Source: Paracidovorax avenae ATCC 19860
GTDB taxonomy: Bacteria; Pseudomonadota; Gammaproteobacteria; Burkholderiales; Burkholderiaceae_C
Direction of reading: 5' to 3'
Length of the DNA: 64,000 nucleotides
Assembly (NCBI RefSeq): GCF_000176855.2
Contig: NC_015138.1
Location: 3,720,001-3,784,000, forward strand
Shown: positions 55,702-64,000 of the stretch, one piece after another
How the letters are laid out: each line of letters opens with the position of its first letter
Position numbering within the stretch: the first letter of the stretch is position 1
The notes under the pieces: model-generated
Told to the model about the DNA's origin: nothing
What the model saw: the letters and a program-made list of their open reading frames with translations, nothing else
The model's database searches: none
Position numbers and translations under genes: made by a program

Positions 55702-58581
55702 ATGTCCGACACTACGCCTTCCGCCTCCGAATCCACGCCCGGAACCGACTACCGCGCGACGCTGAACCTGCCCGACACGCCCTTCCCCATGCGCGGCGAC
55801 CTGCCCCGGCGCGAGCCGGGCTGGGTGAAGGAATGGGACGAGAAAGGCATCTACAAGCGCCTGCGCGATGCGCGGCGCGGGGCTCCGAAGTTCATCCTGC
55901 ACGACGGCCCGCCCTACGCCAACGGCCAGATCCACATGGGCCACGCGGTGAACAAGATCCTCAAGGACATGATCACCAAGGCACGGCAGCTCGAAGGCTT
56001 CGATGCGCTCTACGTGCCGGGCTGGGACTGCCACGGCCTGCCGATCGAGAACGCCATCGAGAAGAAGCACGGCCGCAACCTGCCGCGCGACGAGATGCAG
56101 GCCAAGGGCCGGGCCTATGCCACCGAGCAGATCGCGCAGCAGATGGCCGACTTCCAGCGCCTGGGCGTGCTGGGCGAATGGGAGAACCCCTACAAGACGA
56201 TGAACTTCGCCAACGAGGCCGGCGAAATCCGCGCGTTCAAGCGCGTGATGGAGCGCGGCTTCGTCTACCGTGGCCTCAAGCCCGTCTATTGGTGCTTCGA
56301 CTGCGGCTCGTCGCTGGCCGAGTTCGAGATCGAGTACCAGGACAAGAAGAGCACCACGCTGGACGTGGCCTTCAAGGCACACGATCCGGCCGCGCTGGCC
56401 GCCGCCTTCGGCCTGCCGGCCCTGCCCAAGGACGCCTTTGTCGTCATCTGGACCACCACCGCCTGGACCATCCCCGCCAACCAGGCGCTGAACCTGAACC
56501 CCGAGATCCGCTACGCGCTGGTGGACACGGGCGAGCGCATCCTGCTGGTGGCCGAGCCGCTGGTGGCATCGTGCCTGGAACGCTACGGCCTCGCGGGCAG
56601 CGTGATCGCCACCACCCTGGGCAGGCAGCTGGGCGGGCTGGAGTTCGAGCATCCGCTCTACGACGTGGCGAGCGATGACGGCAGTTACGGCTACCAGCGC
56701 CTCTCGCCGGTGTACCTGGCCGACTACGCCACGGCCGACGACGGAACGGGTATCGTGCATTCGTCGCCCGCCTACGGCCTGGAGGATTTCAACTCCTGCG
56801 TGGCGCACGGCCTGGCGCTGGACGACATCCTCAACCCCGTGCAGGGCAACGGTACCTACGCGGCGGACTTCCCCCTCTTCGGCGGCCAGCACATCTGGAA
56901 GGCTGTGCCGGCCGTCATCGAGGCATTGCGCAACGCCGGCCGCCTGATGGCCACCAAGGACATCGTCCACAGCTATCCGCACTGCTGGCGCCACAAGACG
57001 CCGGTGATCTACCGCGCCGCGGCGCAATGGTTCGTCCGCATGGACGAGGGCGAGGGCGTGTTCACGAAGCCCGGCGAGAAGCCCGCGAAGACGCTGCGCC
57101 AGATCGCGCTCGAGGCCATCGAGCACACGAGCTTCTATCCGCAGAACGGCAAGGCGCGCCTGCACGACATGATCGCCGGGCGGCCGGACTGGTGCATCTC
57201 GCGCCAGCGCAGCTGGGGCGTGCCCATCCCGTTCTTCCTGCACAAGGATTCGGGCGAGCTGCATCCGCGCACCATGGAAATCATGGACCAGGCCGCCGCC
57301 ATCGTCGAGGCGGGCGGCATCGAGGCCTGGAGCCGCGTGACGGTGGAAGAGATCCTGGGCGCGGAAGACGCGCCGCACTACACCAAGAGCACGGACATCC
57401 TGGAGGTGTGGTTCGACTCCGGATCCACCTTCTTCCACGTGCTGCGCGGCACCCACCCGGAAGTGCACCATGACAGCGGCCCCGAGGCCGACCTGTACCT
57501 GGAGGGCCACGACCAGCACCGCGGCTGGTTCCATTCGTCGCTGCTGCTGGCGTCCGCCCTCTACGGCCGCGCGCCGTACAAGGGCCTGCTGACCCACGGC
57601 TTCACCGTGGACAGCCAGGGCCGCAAGATGAGCAAGTCGCTGGGCAACGGCATCGACCCGCAGGAGATCAACAAGAAGCTGGGCGCGGAGATCATCCGCC
57701 TGTGGGTGGCGGCGAGCGACTATTCGGGCGACATCGCGGGCGACGACAAGATCCTGGCGCGCGTGGTGGATGCCTACCGCCGCATCCGCAACACGCTGCG
57801 CTTCCTGCTGGCCAACGTGAGCGACTTCGATCCCGCCACGGATGCCGTGCCGTTCCCGCAGATGCTGGAGATCGACCGCTACGCGCTCACGCGCGCGGCG
57901 GAGTTCCAGGCCGAGGTGCTGGCGCACTACCAGGTGTACGAGTTCCATCCGGTGGTGGCGAAGCTGCAGCTCTACTGCTCGGAAGACCTGGGAGGCTTCT
58001 ACCTCGACGTGCTGAAGGACCGGCTCTACACCACCGCACCCAGGAGCCTGGCGCGCCGCAGCGCCCAGACCGCCCTGCACCAGATCACGCACGCCATGCT
58101 GCGCTGGATGGCGCCCTTCCTGTCCTTCACGGCCGAGGAGGCCTGGAAGACGTTCGGCCACTCCGACTCCATCTTCCTGGAGACCTACCAGCCCATCGCC
58201 GGGGCCGACGAAGGCCTGGCCGCGAAGTGGACGCGCATCCGCGCCATCCGCGACGCGGTGAACAAGGAGATCGAGGCAGTGCGCGCCGCCGGCCAGGTGG
58301 GCTCGTCGCTGCAGGCCAACGTCACCCTGGTGGCCGGCCCGGAGGACCATGCGCTGCTGTCCAGCCTGGGCGAGGACCTGAAGTTCGTGTTCATCACCTC
58401 CGCCGTCGAGCTGGTGGCGGGCGATGCGCTCGCCATCCGCGTGGCGGCCAGCCCGGACGCAAAGTGCGAGCGCTGCTGGCACTACCGCGCCGACGTGGGC
58501 CGGGACCCGGCCCACCCGACCATCTGCGGCCGGTGCGTGAGCAACCTGCACGGCAGCGGCGAAACGCGGGAGCACGCATAA
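55702..58581 (+). CDS. ileS: Isoleucyl-tRNA synthetase
   Basis: 959 residues from ATG at 55702 ([11 protein letters not shown]). Class I synthetase: HIGH-type motif HMGH at 78-81 inside [16 protein letters not shown], the editing CP1 domain with [19 protein letters not shown], the KMSKS loop at 642-646, and a C-terminal zinc-finger module with [24 protein letters not shown]. It charges tRNA-Ile and hydrolyses Val-tRNA. The stop TAA is immediately followed by the lspA ATG. Confidence 0.97.
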   Translation: MSDTTPSASESTPGTDYRATLNLPDTPFPMRGDLPRREPGWVKEWDEKGIYKRLRDARRGAPKFILHDGPPYANGQIHMGHAVNKILKDMITKARQLEGFDALYVPGWDCHGLPIENAIEKKHGRNLPRDEMQAKGRAYATEQIAQQMADFQRLGVLGEWENPYKTMNFANEAGEIRAFKRVMERGFVYRGLKPVYWCFDCGSSLAEFEIEYQDKKSTTLDVAFKAHDPAALAAAFGLPALPKDAFVVIWTTTAWTIPANQALNLNPEIRYALVDTGERILLVAEPLVASCLERYGLAGSVIATTLGRQLGGLEFEHPLYDVASDDGSYGYQRLSPVYLADYATADDGTGIVHSSPAYGLEDFNSCVAHGLALDDILNPVQGNGTYAADFPLFGGQHIWKAVPAVIEALRNAGRLMATKDIVHSYPHCWRHKTPVIYRAAAQWFVRMDEGEGVFTKPGEKPAKTLRQIALEAIEHTSFYPQNGKARLHDMIAGRPDWCISRQRSWGVPIPFFLHKDSGELHPRTMEIMDQAAAIVEAGGIEAWSRVTVEEILGAEDAPHYTKSTDILEVWFDSGSTFFHVLRGTHPEVHHDSGPEADLYLEGHDQHRGWFHSSLLLASALYGRAPYKGLLTHGFTVDSQGRKMSKSLGNGIDPQEINKKLGAEIIRLWVAASDYSGDIAGDDKILARVVDAYRRIRNTLRFLLANVSDFDPATDAVPFPQMLEIDRYALTRAAEFQAEVLAHYQVYEFHPVVAKLQLYCSEDLGGFYLDVLKDRLYTTAPRSLARRSAQTALHQITHAMLRWMAPFLSFTAEEAWKTFGHSDSIFLETYQPIAGADEGLAAKWTRIRAIRDAVNKEIEAVRAAGQVGSSLQANVTLVAGPEDHALLSSLGEDLKFVFITSAVELVAGDALAIRVAASPDAKCERCWHYRADVGRDPAHPTICGRCVSNLHGSGETREHA

Positions 58582-59091
58582 ATGGCCCGCGGCAACGCTT
58601 CTTCCTCCGCGTCCGGCAAGGGCTCGCTGTGGCCCTGGCTGGCCTGGGCCGTGCTGCTGCTGGTGGCCGACCAGTTCACCAAGACGCTGATCCTGGGCTA
58701 TTACCGCCTGGGCGACGCCACTTACGTCACCAGCTTCTTCAACATCGTGCGGGCGCACAACACCGGCGCGGCGTTTTCGTTCCTGGCGAATGCGGGCGGC
58801 TGGCAGCGCTGGGTGTTCACCGGCATCGGCGTGGCGGCGGCCCTCTTCATCGTCTGGCAGCTGCGCGCCCATCCGGGGCAGAAGCTGTTCTGCTTCGCGC
58901 TCTCCAGCATCCTGGGCGGCGCCATCGGCAACGTGGTGGACCGCATGATGCACGGCTACGTGGTGGACTTCCTGGACTTCCACGCACGCGGCTGGCACTT
59001 CCCGGCCTTCAATCTGGCCGACTCCGCGATCACGGTCGGCGCGGCCTGCCTGATCATCGACGAGCTGATGCGGGTGCGGCGGGGCAGCTGA
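58582..59091 (+). CDS. lspA: Lipoprotein signal peptidase
   Basis: 169 residues with four membrane helices. The two conserved aspartate motifs are [14 protein letters not shown] and [12 protein letters not shown]. It cleaves the signal peptide from diacylglyceryl-modified prolipoproteins in the inner membrane. The start codon follows the ileS stop with zero spacing. Confidence 0.96.
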   Translation: MARGNASSSASGKGSLWPWLAWAVLLLVADQFTKTLILGYYRLGDATYVTSFFNIVRAHNTGAAFSFLANAGGWQRWVFTGIGVAAALFIVWQLRAHPGQKLFCFALSSILGGAIGNVVDRMMHGYVVDFLDFHARGWHFPAFNLADSAITVGAACLIIDELMRVRRGS

Positions 59092-59131
59092 CCGCATGCC
59101 GGATGCCACCGGCCCGGGGCGCGCCGGGCCG

Positions 59132-60256
59132 TCAGGACGTTCTCTGGCGGAGCCGGCAGGCGGCGCCGTACAGCAGGGCGGGCACTTCCGCCACGGCCTG
59201 GCGCACGCCCAGCCCGGCGGTCATCTGCCGGGCCACGCCCACGGCCAGCACGCCATAGCGCAGCGCGCGCCGCGCATCCTGCATCGCGGGTAGCGCCTCC
59301 AGTGCCTCGCGGGGCACCCCGGCACTGGCGGCCCGCTCCGCCTCTCCGGCACCGGAGAGTTTCCGCTGGATCCTGCGCTCGAAGGCCCTGCTGACGGCCG
59401 GCATGGCTGGATAGACATAGCCGGGGGGAGGCAGGGAGCCTTCCGGAACCTGGCTCCGTTCGTACTCGACCCATGCATGCAGGGCGGCGCCGGAGTGTGC
59501 GAGCAATCCGTCGAGGCAGGCTTTTTCCGGGCCGCCCTGCACGAAGTATTCCTCCTTGGTCGCCGGCGTGTCGGACCACTGCCCATCGGGAGCGAACACG
59601 GCGGGCCCTTCCAGCCAGGCATCCATGACGAGGTCGTCTTCCGGTCCGCCATCGCCGCGCACTTCGGTCCATACGTGCGGGATCTCATGGGAAATCACCT
59701 GGCAGAGCGCCTCTTGCGTTCGCAACCGGGGCACATGCAGCAGGGCTGCGAGCGCCGCATGCTCGTCGCAGTTGCCGGCCCTGGCGGCGATCGCCCCGGC
59801 GGCGCTTGCGGCCACCTGGGGCCAGCCGGCACCCACCAGATGCTCCGCCACGGCCTTGGCGGCGATCATCCCGCGCAGGCTCTCGCCTCCGGTGCGCTCG
59901 ATGTCCTGCGCCACATTGCCCCGCCCGATGGACAGGAGGCTGCGCGTTGCCTCGACCGTGCCGTGGGCCTGCCGCAATCGGGCCAGGTCCGGACCTTCCA
60001 CGTGCCGTCCGTCGATCGCCCGCGCCATGACATAGGGCCGTAAAAGCGCATCGCCAGCCACACCGCGGCGTGGCGCAGGCAGCCCCGGGGGCACCCCGCG
60101 GGGCCGCAACTCCCCGCCGGCACCGGCCACGACGGTGGAGGATCCGCCGGGCAGATGCGACGGGGATGCGGCAGGCGCGGAGCGGGCCCGGGGCGATGGC
60201 AGAGCGCTGGCCGAGGTGAGGCGGGAAACCATGGGCGAGATGCTGGACGCTCCCAT
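59132..60256 (-). CDS. Candidate type III effector with transglutaminase-like Cys-His-Asp triad (HopX/XopE-like)
   Basis: 374 residues from ATG at 60256 (MGASSISPMVSRLTSASALPS). An in-frame GTG at 60307 would add 17 and an ATG at 60232 would remove eight. The N-terminal 50 residues are rich in Ser, Pro and Ala with no acidic residues, like a type III secretion signal. A putative catalytic triad is Cys163 in AGNCDEHAALA, His194 in HEIPHVWTEV and Asp212 in LVMDAWLEG, the pattern of the AvrPphE/HopX/XopE family, whose members modify host proteins. No Sec signal or membrane helix is visible. The family call is by motif only, and no hrp gene is in the window. A non-effector transglutaminase-like protein remains possible. 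Confidence 0.6.
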   Translation of the reverse strand: MGASSISPMVSRLTSASALPSPRARSAPAASPSHLPGGSSTVVAGAGGELRPRGVPPGLPAPRRGVAGDALLRPYVMARAIDGRHVEGPDLARLRQAHGTVEATRSLLSIGRGNVAQDIERTGGESLRGMIAAKAVAEHLVGAGWPQVAASAAGAIAARAGNCDEHAALAALLHVPRLRTQEALCQVISHEIPHVWTEVRGDGGPEDDLVMDAWLEGPAVFAPDGQWSDTPATKEEYFVQGGPEKACLDGLLAHSGAALHAWVEYERSQVPEGSLPPPGYVYPAMPAVSRAFERRIQRKLSGAGEAERAASAGVPREALEALPAMQDARRALRYGVLAVGVARQMTAGLGVRQAVAEVPALLYGAACRLRQRTS

Positions 60257-60361
60257 GCCATCCGGCGGCCTGCCGGGCGAAGCAGGCGGCCAGGTAAACG
60301 AAGGCACGGTCCCGGTGGGCGCCCCGCTGTCATCGCCCCGTCACGCTGCCGGGCTCCAATG

Positions 60362-60379
60362 CATGTAATCGATTACATG
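60362..60379. promoter_or_regulatory. LacI-type operator, 18-bp perfect palindrome
   Basis: CATGTAATCGATTACATG is fully self-complementary with a central CG, the form bound by LacI/GalR regulators. It ends 26 nt upstream of the LacI-family start at 60406, so it most likely mediates autoregulation and control of the ABC operon downstream. It also lies upstream of the divergent effector-like gene. Confidence 0.75.
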
Positions 60380-60405
60380 ACCCGTCTGCAGCCGTTTCTT
60401 TCTCC

Positions 60406-61410
60406 ATGACCATCCAGCACGTCGCCCATGAAGCCGGGGTATCGGTCGCCACCGTCTCCCGGGTTTTCAATACGCCCGACAAGGTGATGCCCGCCACGCG
60501 CGCCGCGGTGCTCGGTGCCGCCGAGCGGCTGGGCTACGTGCCCAACGCCACGGCACGCACGCTGCGCACCCAGCGCAGCCACGTCATCGGCGTGGTGCTG
60601 CCCACGCTGCTGAACCCGGTGTTCGCGGAATGCCTGGACGGCATCGCGCAGGCCGCGGCGCGGGGGGGCTACGCCATCCTGCCGTTCACCACCAGCTACG
60701 CGGTGGCGCAGGAAGAGCGCGCGGTGCACCTGCTTCTGGCGGGCAATGTGGACGGCATGGTCCTGGTGGTGTCGCAGCCCCAGTCCTCCGCGGCGCTGGA
60801 GCGGCTCGCCGCGGTGCAGCTGCCGTACGTGCTGGCCTACAACCGGCATCCGGACCATCCCTGCGTTTCGGTGGATGGCGAAGGCGCCGTGGCGGACCTG
60901 GTCGCACAGCTGGCCGCGCTGGGGCACCGACGGATCGCCATGGTGAGCGGGCAGCTCGCGGCGTCCGACCGGGCGCAGCAGCGCTGCCGCGGCTTCGTGC
61001 GCGGCATGGCGCAGGCAGGCCTGGCCCCGGCGCGGGTCGTGGAAGTGCCCTTCGTCGAGACCGCCGTGCAGGAGGTGGCCGAGCTGCTGCGCGGGCCGCA
61101 GCGCCCCACCGCCCTGGTCTGCTCCAACGACCTCATCGCGATCCGCTGCCTGCGCGCGGCGCACATGGCGGGCCTGGAGGTGCCGCGCGACCTCAGCGTG
61201 GTGGGCTTCGACGGCATCGCGCTGGGCCGGGACCTGACGCCCGTGCTCGGCACGGTGGCGCAGCCCAATGCCGACATCGGCCGCTGCAGCGTGGAGCTGC
61301 TGGTCCAGGCCATGGCATCGCACGTGCCGCCCACGCCGGAGGCCAGCCTGACGCTGCCGCACCACTTCCGCGCCGGAGGCTCCTGCGCCGCGGCGCCAGG
61401 CGGTGACTGA
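60406..61410 (+). CDS. LacI-family transcriptional regulator
   Basis: 334 residues. The N-terminal helix-turn-helix (IQHVAHEAGVSVATVSRVFN, residues 3-22) and hinge helix (ATARTLRTQRSHVIGVVLP) are standard. The periplasmic-binding-protein-like core binds an effector, and DLSVVGFDGIALGRDLTPVLGTVAQP is the typical C-terminal stretch. A perfect palindrome lies just upstream. An ABC importer starts 66 nt downstream on the same strand and is the likely target, so the inducer is probably that substrate. Confidence 0.92.
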   Translation: MTIQHVAHEAGVSVATVSRVFNTPDKVMPATRAAVLGAAERLGYVPNATARTLRTQRSHVIGVVLPTLLNPVFAECLDGIAQAAARGGYAILPFTTSYAVAQEERAVHLLLAGNVDGMVLVVSQPQSSAALERLAAVQLPYVLAYNRHPDHPCVSVDGEGAVADLVAQLAALGHRRIAMVSGQLAASDRAQQRCRGFVRGMAQAGLAPARVVEVPFVETAVQEVAELLRGPQRPTALVCSNDLIAIRCLRAAHMAGLEVPRDLSVVGFDGIALGRDLTPVLGTVAQPNADIGRCSVELLVQAMASHVPPTPEASLTLPHHFRAGGSCAAAPGGD

Positions 61411-61476
61411 CACGGTCCTGCCGCACCCGTTTCCCTTCGTTCCCTTCTTTGTTCCTCGCCCCACAGGAGTTTCCCG

Positions 61477-62490
61477 ATGCGATCCACCCTCCAGCAATTC
61501 GCGCGCGCCGCAGCGCTGGCCCTCGGCCTGGCCGCCACCGGCGGCGCCTTCGCGCAGACCGCCATCTGCTACAACTGCCCGCCCGAATGGGCCGACTGGG
61601 GCACTCAGCTCAAGGCCATCAAGGCGAAGACCGGCGTGACCGTGCCACCCGACAACAAGAACTCCGGCCAGTCGCTGGCGCAGATGTCCGCCGAGCGCGC
61701 CAGCCCCGTGGCCGACGTGACCTACCTGGGCGTGACCTTCGCCATCCAGGCGCAGAAGGACGGCCTGCTGGGCACCTACCAGCCCGCCGGCTGGAAGGAC
61801 ATTCCCGATGGCCTGAAGGACCCGGCCGGCCACTGGTTCACGATCCATTCGGGCACGCTGGGCTTCATGGTCAACGTCGATGCGCTGGGCGGCAAGCCGG
61901 TGCCCAAGTCCTGGGCCGACCTGCTCAAGCCCGAGTACAAGGGCCTGGTCGGCTACCTGGACCCGGCCTCGGCCTTCGTCGGCTACGTGGGCGCCGTGGC
62001 CGCCAACCAGGCGCGAGGCGGCACGCTGGAGAACTTCGGCCCCGGCATCGACTACTTCAAGGCGCTGCAGAAGAATGAGCCCATCGTGCCCAAGCAGACC
62101 GCCTATGCGCGTGTGCTCTCGGGCGAGATCGCCATCCTGCTGGACTACGACTTCAACGCCTACCGCGCCAAATACAAGGACGGCGCCAACGTGCAATTCG
62201 TGATTCCGGCCGAAGGCACGGTGGTGGTGCCCTACGTGATGGGCATGGTGGCGAAGGCGCCGCACGCCGCCGACGCGAAGAAGGTGCTGGACTTCGTGCT
62301 CTCCGACGAGGGCCAGGCGATCTGGGCCAAGGCCTACCTGCGCCCGGTGCGCGCCGCCGCCATGCCCGCCGACGTGCAGGCCCGCTTCCTGCCCGCCAGC
62401 GAATACCAGCGTGCGAAGACGGTGGACTACGGCCGCATGGCCGCGGTGCAGAAGGCGTTCTCCGACCGCTACCTGCAGGAAGTGAAATGA
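61477..62490 (+). CDS. ABC transporter periplasmic substrate-binding protein
   Basis: 337 residues with a signal peptide (cleavage after AFAQT, near 27). The fold is that of type II periplasmic proteins of the spermidine/putrescine and Fe3+/aminoethylphosphonate group: ICYNCPPEWADWGTQLKAI, SPVADVTYLGVTFAIQAQKDGLL, SWADLLKPEYKGLVGYLDPASAF and VLDFVLSDEGQAIWAKAYLRP. An early CxxC (Cys30, Cys33) is unusual for this group. The ATGA overlap with the permease shows tight coupling. The ligand cannot be named. Confidence 0.85.
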   Translation: MRSTLQQFARAAALALGLAATGGAFAQTAICYNCPPEWADWGTQLKAIKAKTGVTVPPDNKNSGQSLAQMSAERASPVADVTYLGVTFAIQAQKDGLLGTYQPAGWKDIPDGLKDPAGHWFTIHSGTLGFMVNVDALGGKPVPKSWADLLKPEYKGLVGYLDPASAFVGYVGAVAANQARGGTLENFGPGIDYFKALQKNEPIVPKQTAYARVLSGEIAILLDYDFNAYRAKYKDGANVQFVIPAEGTVVVPYVMGMVAKAPHAADAKKVLDFVLSDEGQAIWAKAYLRPVRAAAMPADVQARFLPASEYQRAKTVDYGRMAAVQKAFSDRYLQEVK

Positions 62491-63311
62491 GTTCGCGCCA
62501 CGGCGGTTTCGCCCCCTCGCGCGCCCTGCTGGCCGCATGCGCCGCACCGGCCGTGGCGTTCTTCGCGGCCTTCTGGCTGCTGCCCACGGCCCTGCTGCTG
62601 GCGCTGCCGGCGCGCCAGGGCTGGGCGACGTATTTCGCGGTGCTGACGAACGGCCGCTACCTGCAGAGCCTGCTGCAGACGCTGGGCCTGTCGCTGGCCG
62701 TCACGCTGGCCACGCTGGTGCTGGGCGCACTGGTGGGCATCACGCTGGCGCGCCAGCGCTTCCCGGGCCGGCAGCTGCTGCTGTCGCTGCTGACGCTGCC
62801 ACTCTCGTTTCCCGGCGTGATCGTGGGTTTCTTCATGATTTTGCTGGGCGGGCGCCAGGGCACGCTGGCGGGCATGACGCAGGCGCTGGGCTGGGGCCGC
62901 ATCACCTTCGCCTACGGACTGCTGGGCCTGTTCCTCGCGTACCTCTACTTCTCGCTGCCGCGCGCCATCGCCACCTACACGGCGGCGGCCGGCGCCATGG
63001 ACGCGCAGCTGGAAGAAGCTGCCCGCTCGCTCGGCGCCTCGCGCTGGCGCGTGGCACGCGACGTGTGGATGCCGGCGCTCGCGCCCACCACGCTGGCCTG
63101 CGGCGCGATCGTGTTCGCCACCGCGATGGGAGCCTTCGGCACGGCGTTCACGCTGTCGGCGAAGTTCGAGGTGCTGCCCATCACCATCTACGACGAATTC
63201 ACCAACTACGCCAACTTCGCGCTGGCGGCCAGCCTGTCGATCGCGCTGGGGCTGATCACCTGGCTGGTGCTCTGGGTGTCCCGCCGCTGGGCCGGCACCT
63301 CCGCCTTCTGA
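62487..63311 (+). CDS. ABC transporter permease, first subunit
   Basis: 274 residues and six hydrophobic helices, with the coupling motif EEAARSLGASRWRVARDVWMPALAP. It starts within the stop codon of the binding-protein gene (ATGA). This is the PotB-like member of the pair. Confidence 0.88.
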   Translation: MSSRHGGFAPSRALLAACAAPAVAFFAAFWLLPTALLLALPARQGWATYFAVLTNGRYLQSLLQTLGLSLAVTLATLVLGALVGITLARQRFPGRQLLLSLLTLPLSFPGVIVGFFMILLGGRQGTLAGMTQALGWGRITFAYGLLGLFLAYLYFSLPRAIATYTAAAGAMDAQLEEAARSLGASRWRVARDVWMPALAPTTLACGAIVFATAMGAFGTAFTLSAKFEVLPITIYDEFTNYANFALAASLSIALGLITWLVLWVSRRWAGTSAF

Positions 63312-63323
63312 GAAAGAGCCACG

Positions 63324-64000
63324 ATGAGAAACGCAAGACAGGCGCCCTGGGCGCTGGTGGCCCTCACCGCGCTGGTGACGCTCTTCATGGCCGCGCCCAT
63401 TGCCCTGTCGGTGATGGCCGGGCTGGTGAACAACTACGGCACGGGGCTGCGCAGCGGCCTCACGCTGCGCTGGCTGGGCGAGGTCTGGGAGAACTACGGC
63501 AGCACCGTGACCTGGTCGCTGTGGCTGGCGCTGCTGTGCGTGGCGGGCAACCTGCTGATCGGCGTGCCCTGCGCCTATGCGCTGGCGCGCAGCCGCTCGC
63601 GCGCCGCGCGGCTCTTCGAGGAGCTGCTGACCCTGCCCGTCGCGGTGCCGGGCCTGGCGAGCGCGCTGGCGCTGATCCTGGCCTACGGAACGCTGCAAGG
63701 CTTCCGCCAGAGCTTCGCCTTCATCTTGGTCGGGCACATGGTGTTCACCCTGCCCTTCATGGTGCGCACCGTGGGCGCGGCTTTCCGGAAGGACGAATTG
63801 CGCTCGCTCGAAGAAGCGGCGCGCTCGCTGGGTGCCAGCTTTTCGCAGCGCTTTCTCGGCGTGCTGGTGCCCGCCGTGCTTCCGGCCGTCGTGGCGGGCA
63901 GCCTGATGGTGTTCACGCTCTCGGTGGGCGAATTCAACCTCACCTGGATGCTGCACACCCCGCTCACCCGCACCCTGCCCGTGGGCTTGGCCGACAGCTA
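63324..64000 (+). CDS. ABC transporter permease, second subunit (partial, runs off the right edge)
   Basis: The frame is open from ATG at 63324 (MRNARQAPWALVALTALVTLF) to the window end, giving 225 residues without a stop. Five or six helices are visible, with the coupling motif EEAARSLGASFSQRFLGVLVPAVLP. It follows the first permease by 12 nt and is the PotC-like partner. The ATP-binding subunit is expected just beyond the window. Confidence 0.88.
   Translation, partial: MRNARQAPWALVALTALVTLFMAAPIALSVMAGLVNNYGTGLRSGLTLRWLGEVWENYGSTVTWSLWLALLCVAGNLLIGVPCAYALARSRSRAARLFEELLTLPVAVPGLASALALILAYGTLQGFRQSFAFILVGHMVFTLPFMVRTVGAAFRKDELRSLEEAARSLGASFSQRFLGVLVPAVLPAVVAGSLMVFTLSVGEFNLTWMLHTPLTRTLPVGLADS

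Noticed and set aside
55450..59109. Open reading frame of 1219 codons on the minus strand
   Set aside because: It is antisense to ribF-ileS-lspA, has no family-like sequence, and such long shadow frames are expected in very GC-rich DNA.
60238..60256. N-myristoylation site at the start of the effector candidate (MGASSIS)
   Set aside because: Gly2 is present but residue 6 is Ile, where Ser or Thr is required.
60277..60302. Plant-inducible-promoter-like TTCG pair upstream of the effector candidate
   Set aside because: On the minus strand the two TTCG words are 17 nt apart, not the 16 of the HrpX/hrpII box, and the distance to the chosen start leaves no room for a -10 element.

Overview
The window reads as a stretch of chromosome from a high-GC betaproteobacterium of the Comamonadaceae, most like plant-associated Acidovorax (A. 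citrulli/avenae group). That placement is inference. It rests on the GC-rich third codon positions, the rpsP-rimM-trmD-rplS and ribF-ileS-lspA gene orders, a repeat at 45984-46090 whose sequence I recall from Comamonadaceae genomes, and plant-facing genes (pectate lyase, chitinase, an effector-like protein). Coding density is high; I see no rRNA, tRNA, CRISPR array, IS element, prophage or replication origin.

Layout. 1-13442 is mostly housekeeping. It holds the tail of a tandem-PAS sensor (cut by the left edge), an RhlE-type helicase, orn, an M48 protease, a pterin dehydratase, rsgA, a lone CobD/CbiB-like protein, a Nudix CoA pyrophosphatase, the rplS-trmD-rimM-rpsP operon, a GNAT acetyltransferase with a TM2 protein, and a PiT phosphate transporter with its DUF47 partner. 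13760-18010 has an outer-membrane beta-barrel protein and a branched-chain amino-acid ABC transporter (livHMGF, without a binding protein). 18325-20065 is the strangest place. A complete rarA with unusual composition sits directly downstream of a rarA copy broken after Walker B, and the two ORFs overlap by 8 bp. 20239-31317 carries an iron-sulfur-type uracil-DNA glycosylase, DUF1304, lolA, ftsK, trxB, rpmB-rpmG behind a long structured leader, a MocR-type regulator divergent from a DUF2917-like gene, a fatty-acid desaturase with an odd C-terminal extension, and an RsmB-like rRNA methyltransferase.

31442-46221 is rich in exported or environment-facing genes: a pectate lyase, a two-component system divergent from a six-EF-hand protein, an unknown exported protein made of two tandem copies of one domain, and a GH18 chitinase. 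They are mixed with purN, a YceH protein, a pimeloyl-CoA-type acyl-CoA dehydrogenase pair and a TPR-methyltransferase. 46222-53675 has a chemoreceptor, a TRAP transporter (dctPQM type), a TonB-dependent receptor and a DUF2946 protein. 53796-64000 has an HNH endonuclease, ribF, ileS and lspA, then a candidate type III effector with a Cys-His-Asp transglutaminase-like triad. The window ends in a LacI regulator with a perfect 18-bp operator and a three-gene ABC importer whose second permease is cut by the right edge.

The ribosomal-protein genes appear to be separately controlled. rpsP is followed by a strong terminator inside its operon, rplS has its own TATAAT promoter overlapping the trmD stop codon, and rpmB has a near-consensus promoter and a foldable leader of about 170 nt. 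The items most worth a second look are the rarA duplication scar, the effector-like protein at 59132-60256, the rpmB leader and the duplicated exported protein at 41470-43080.
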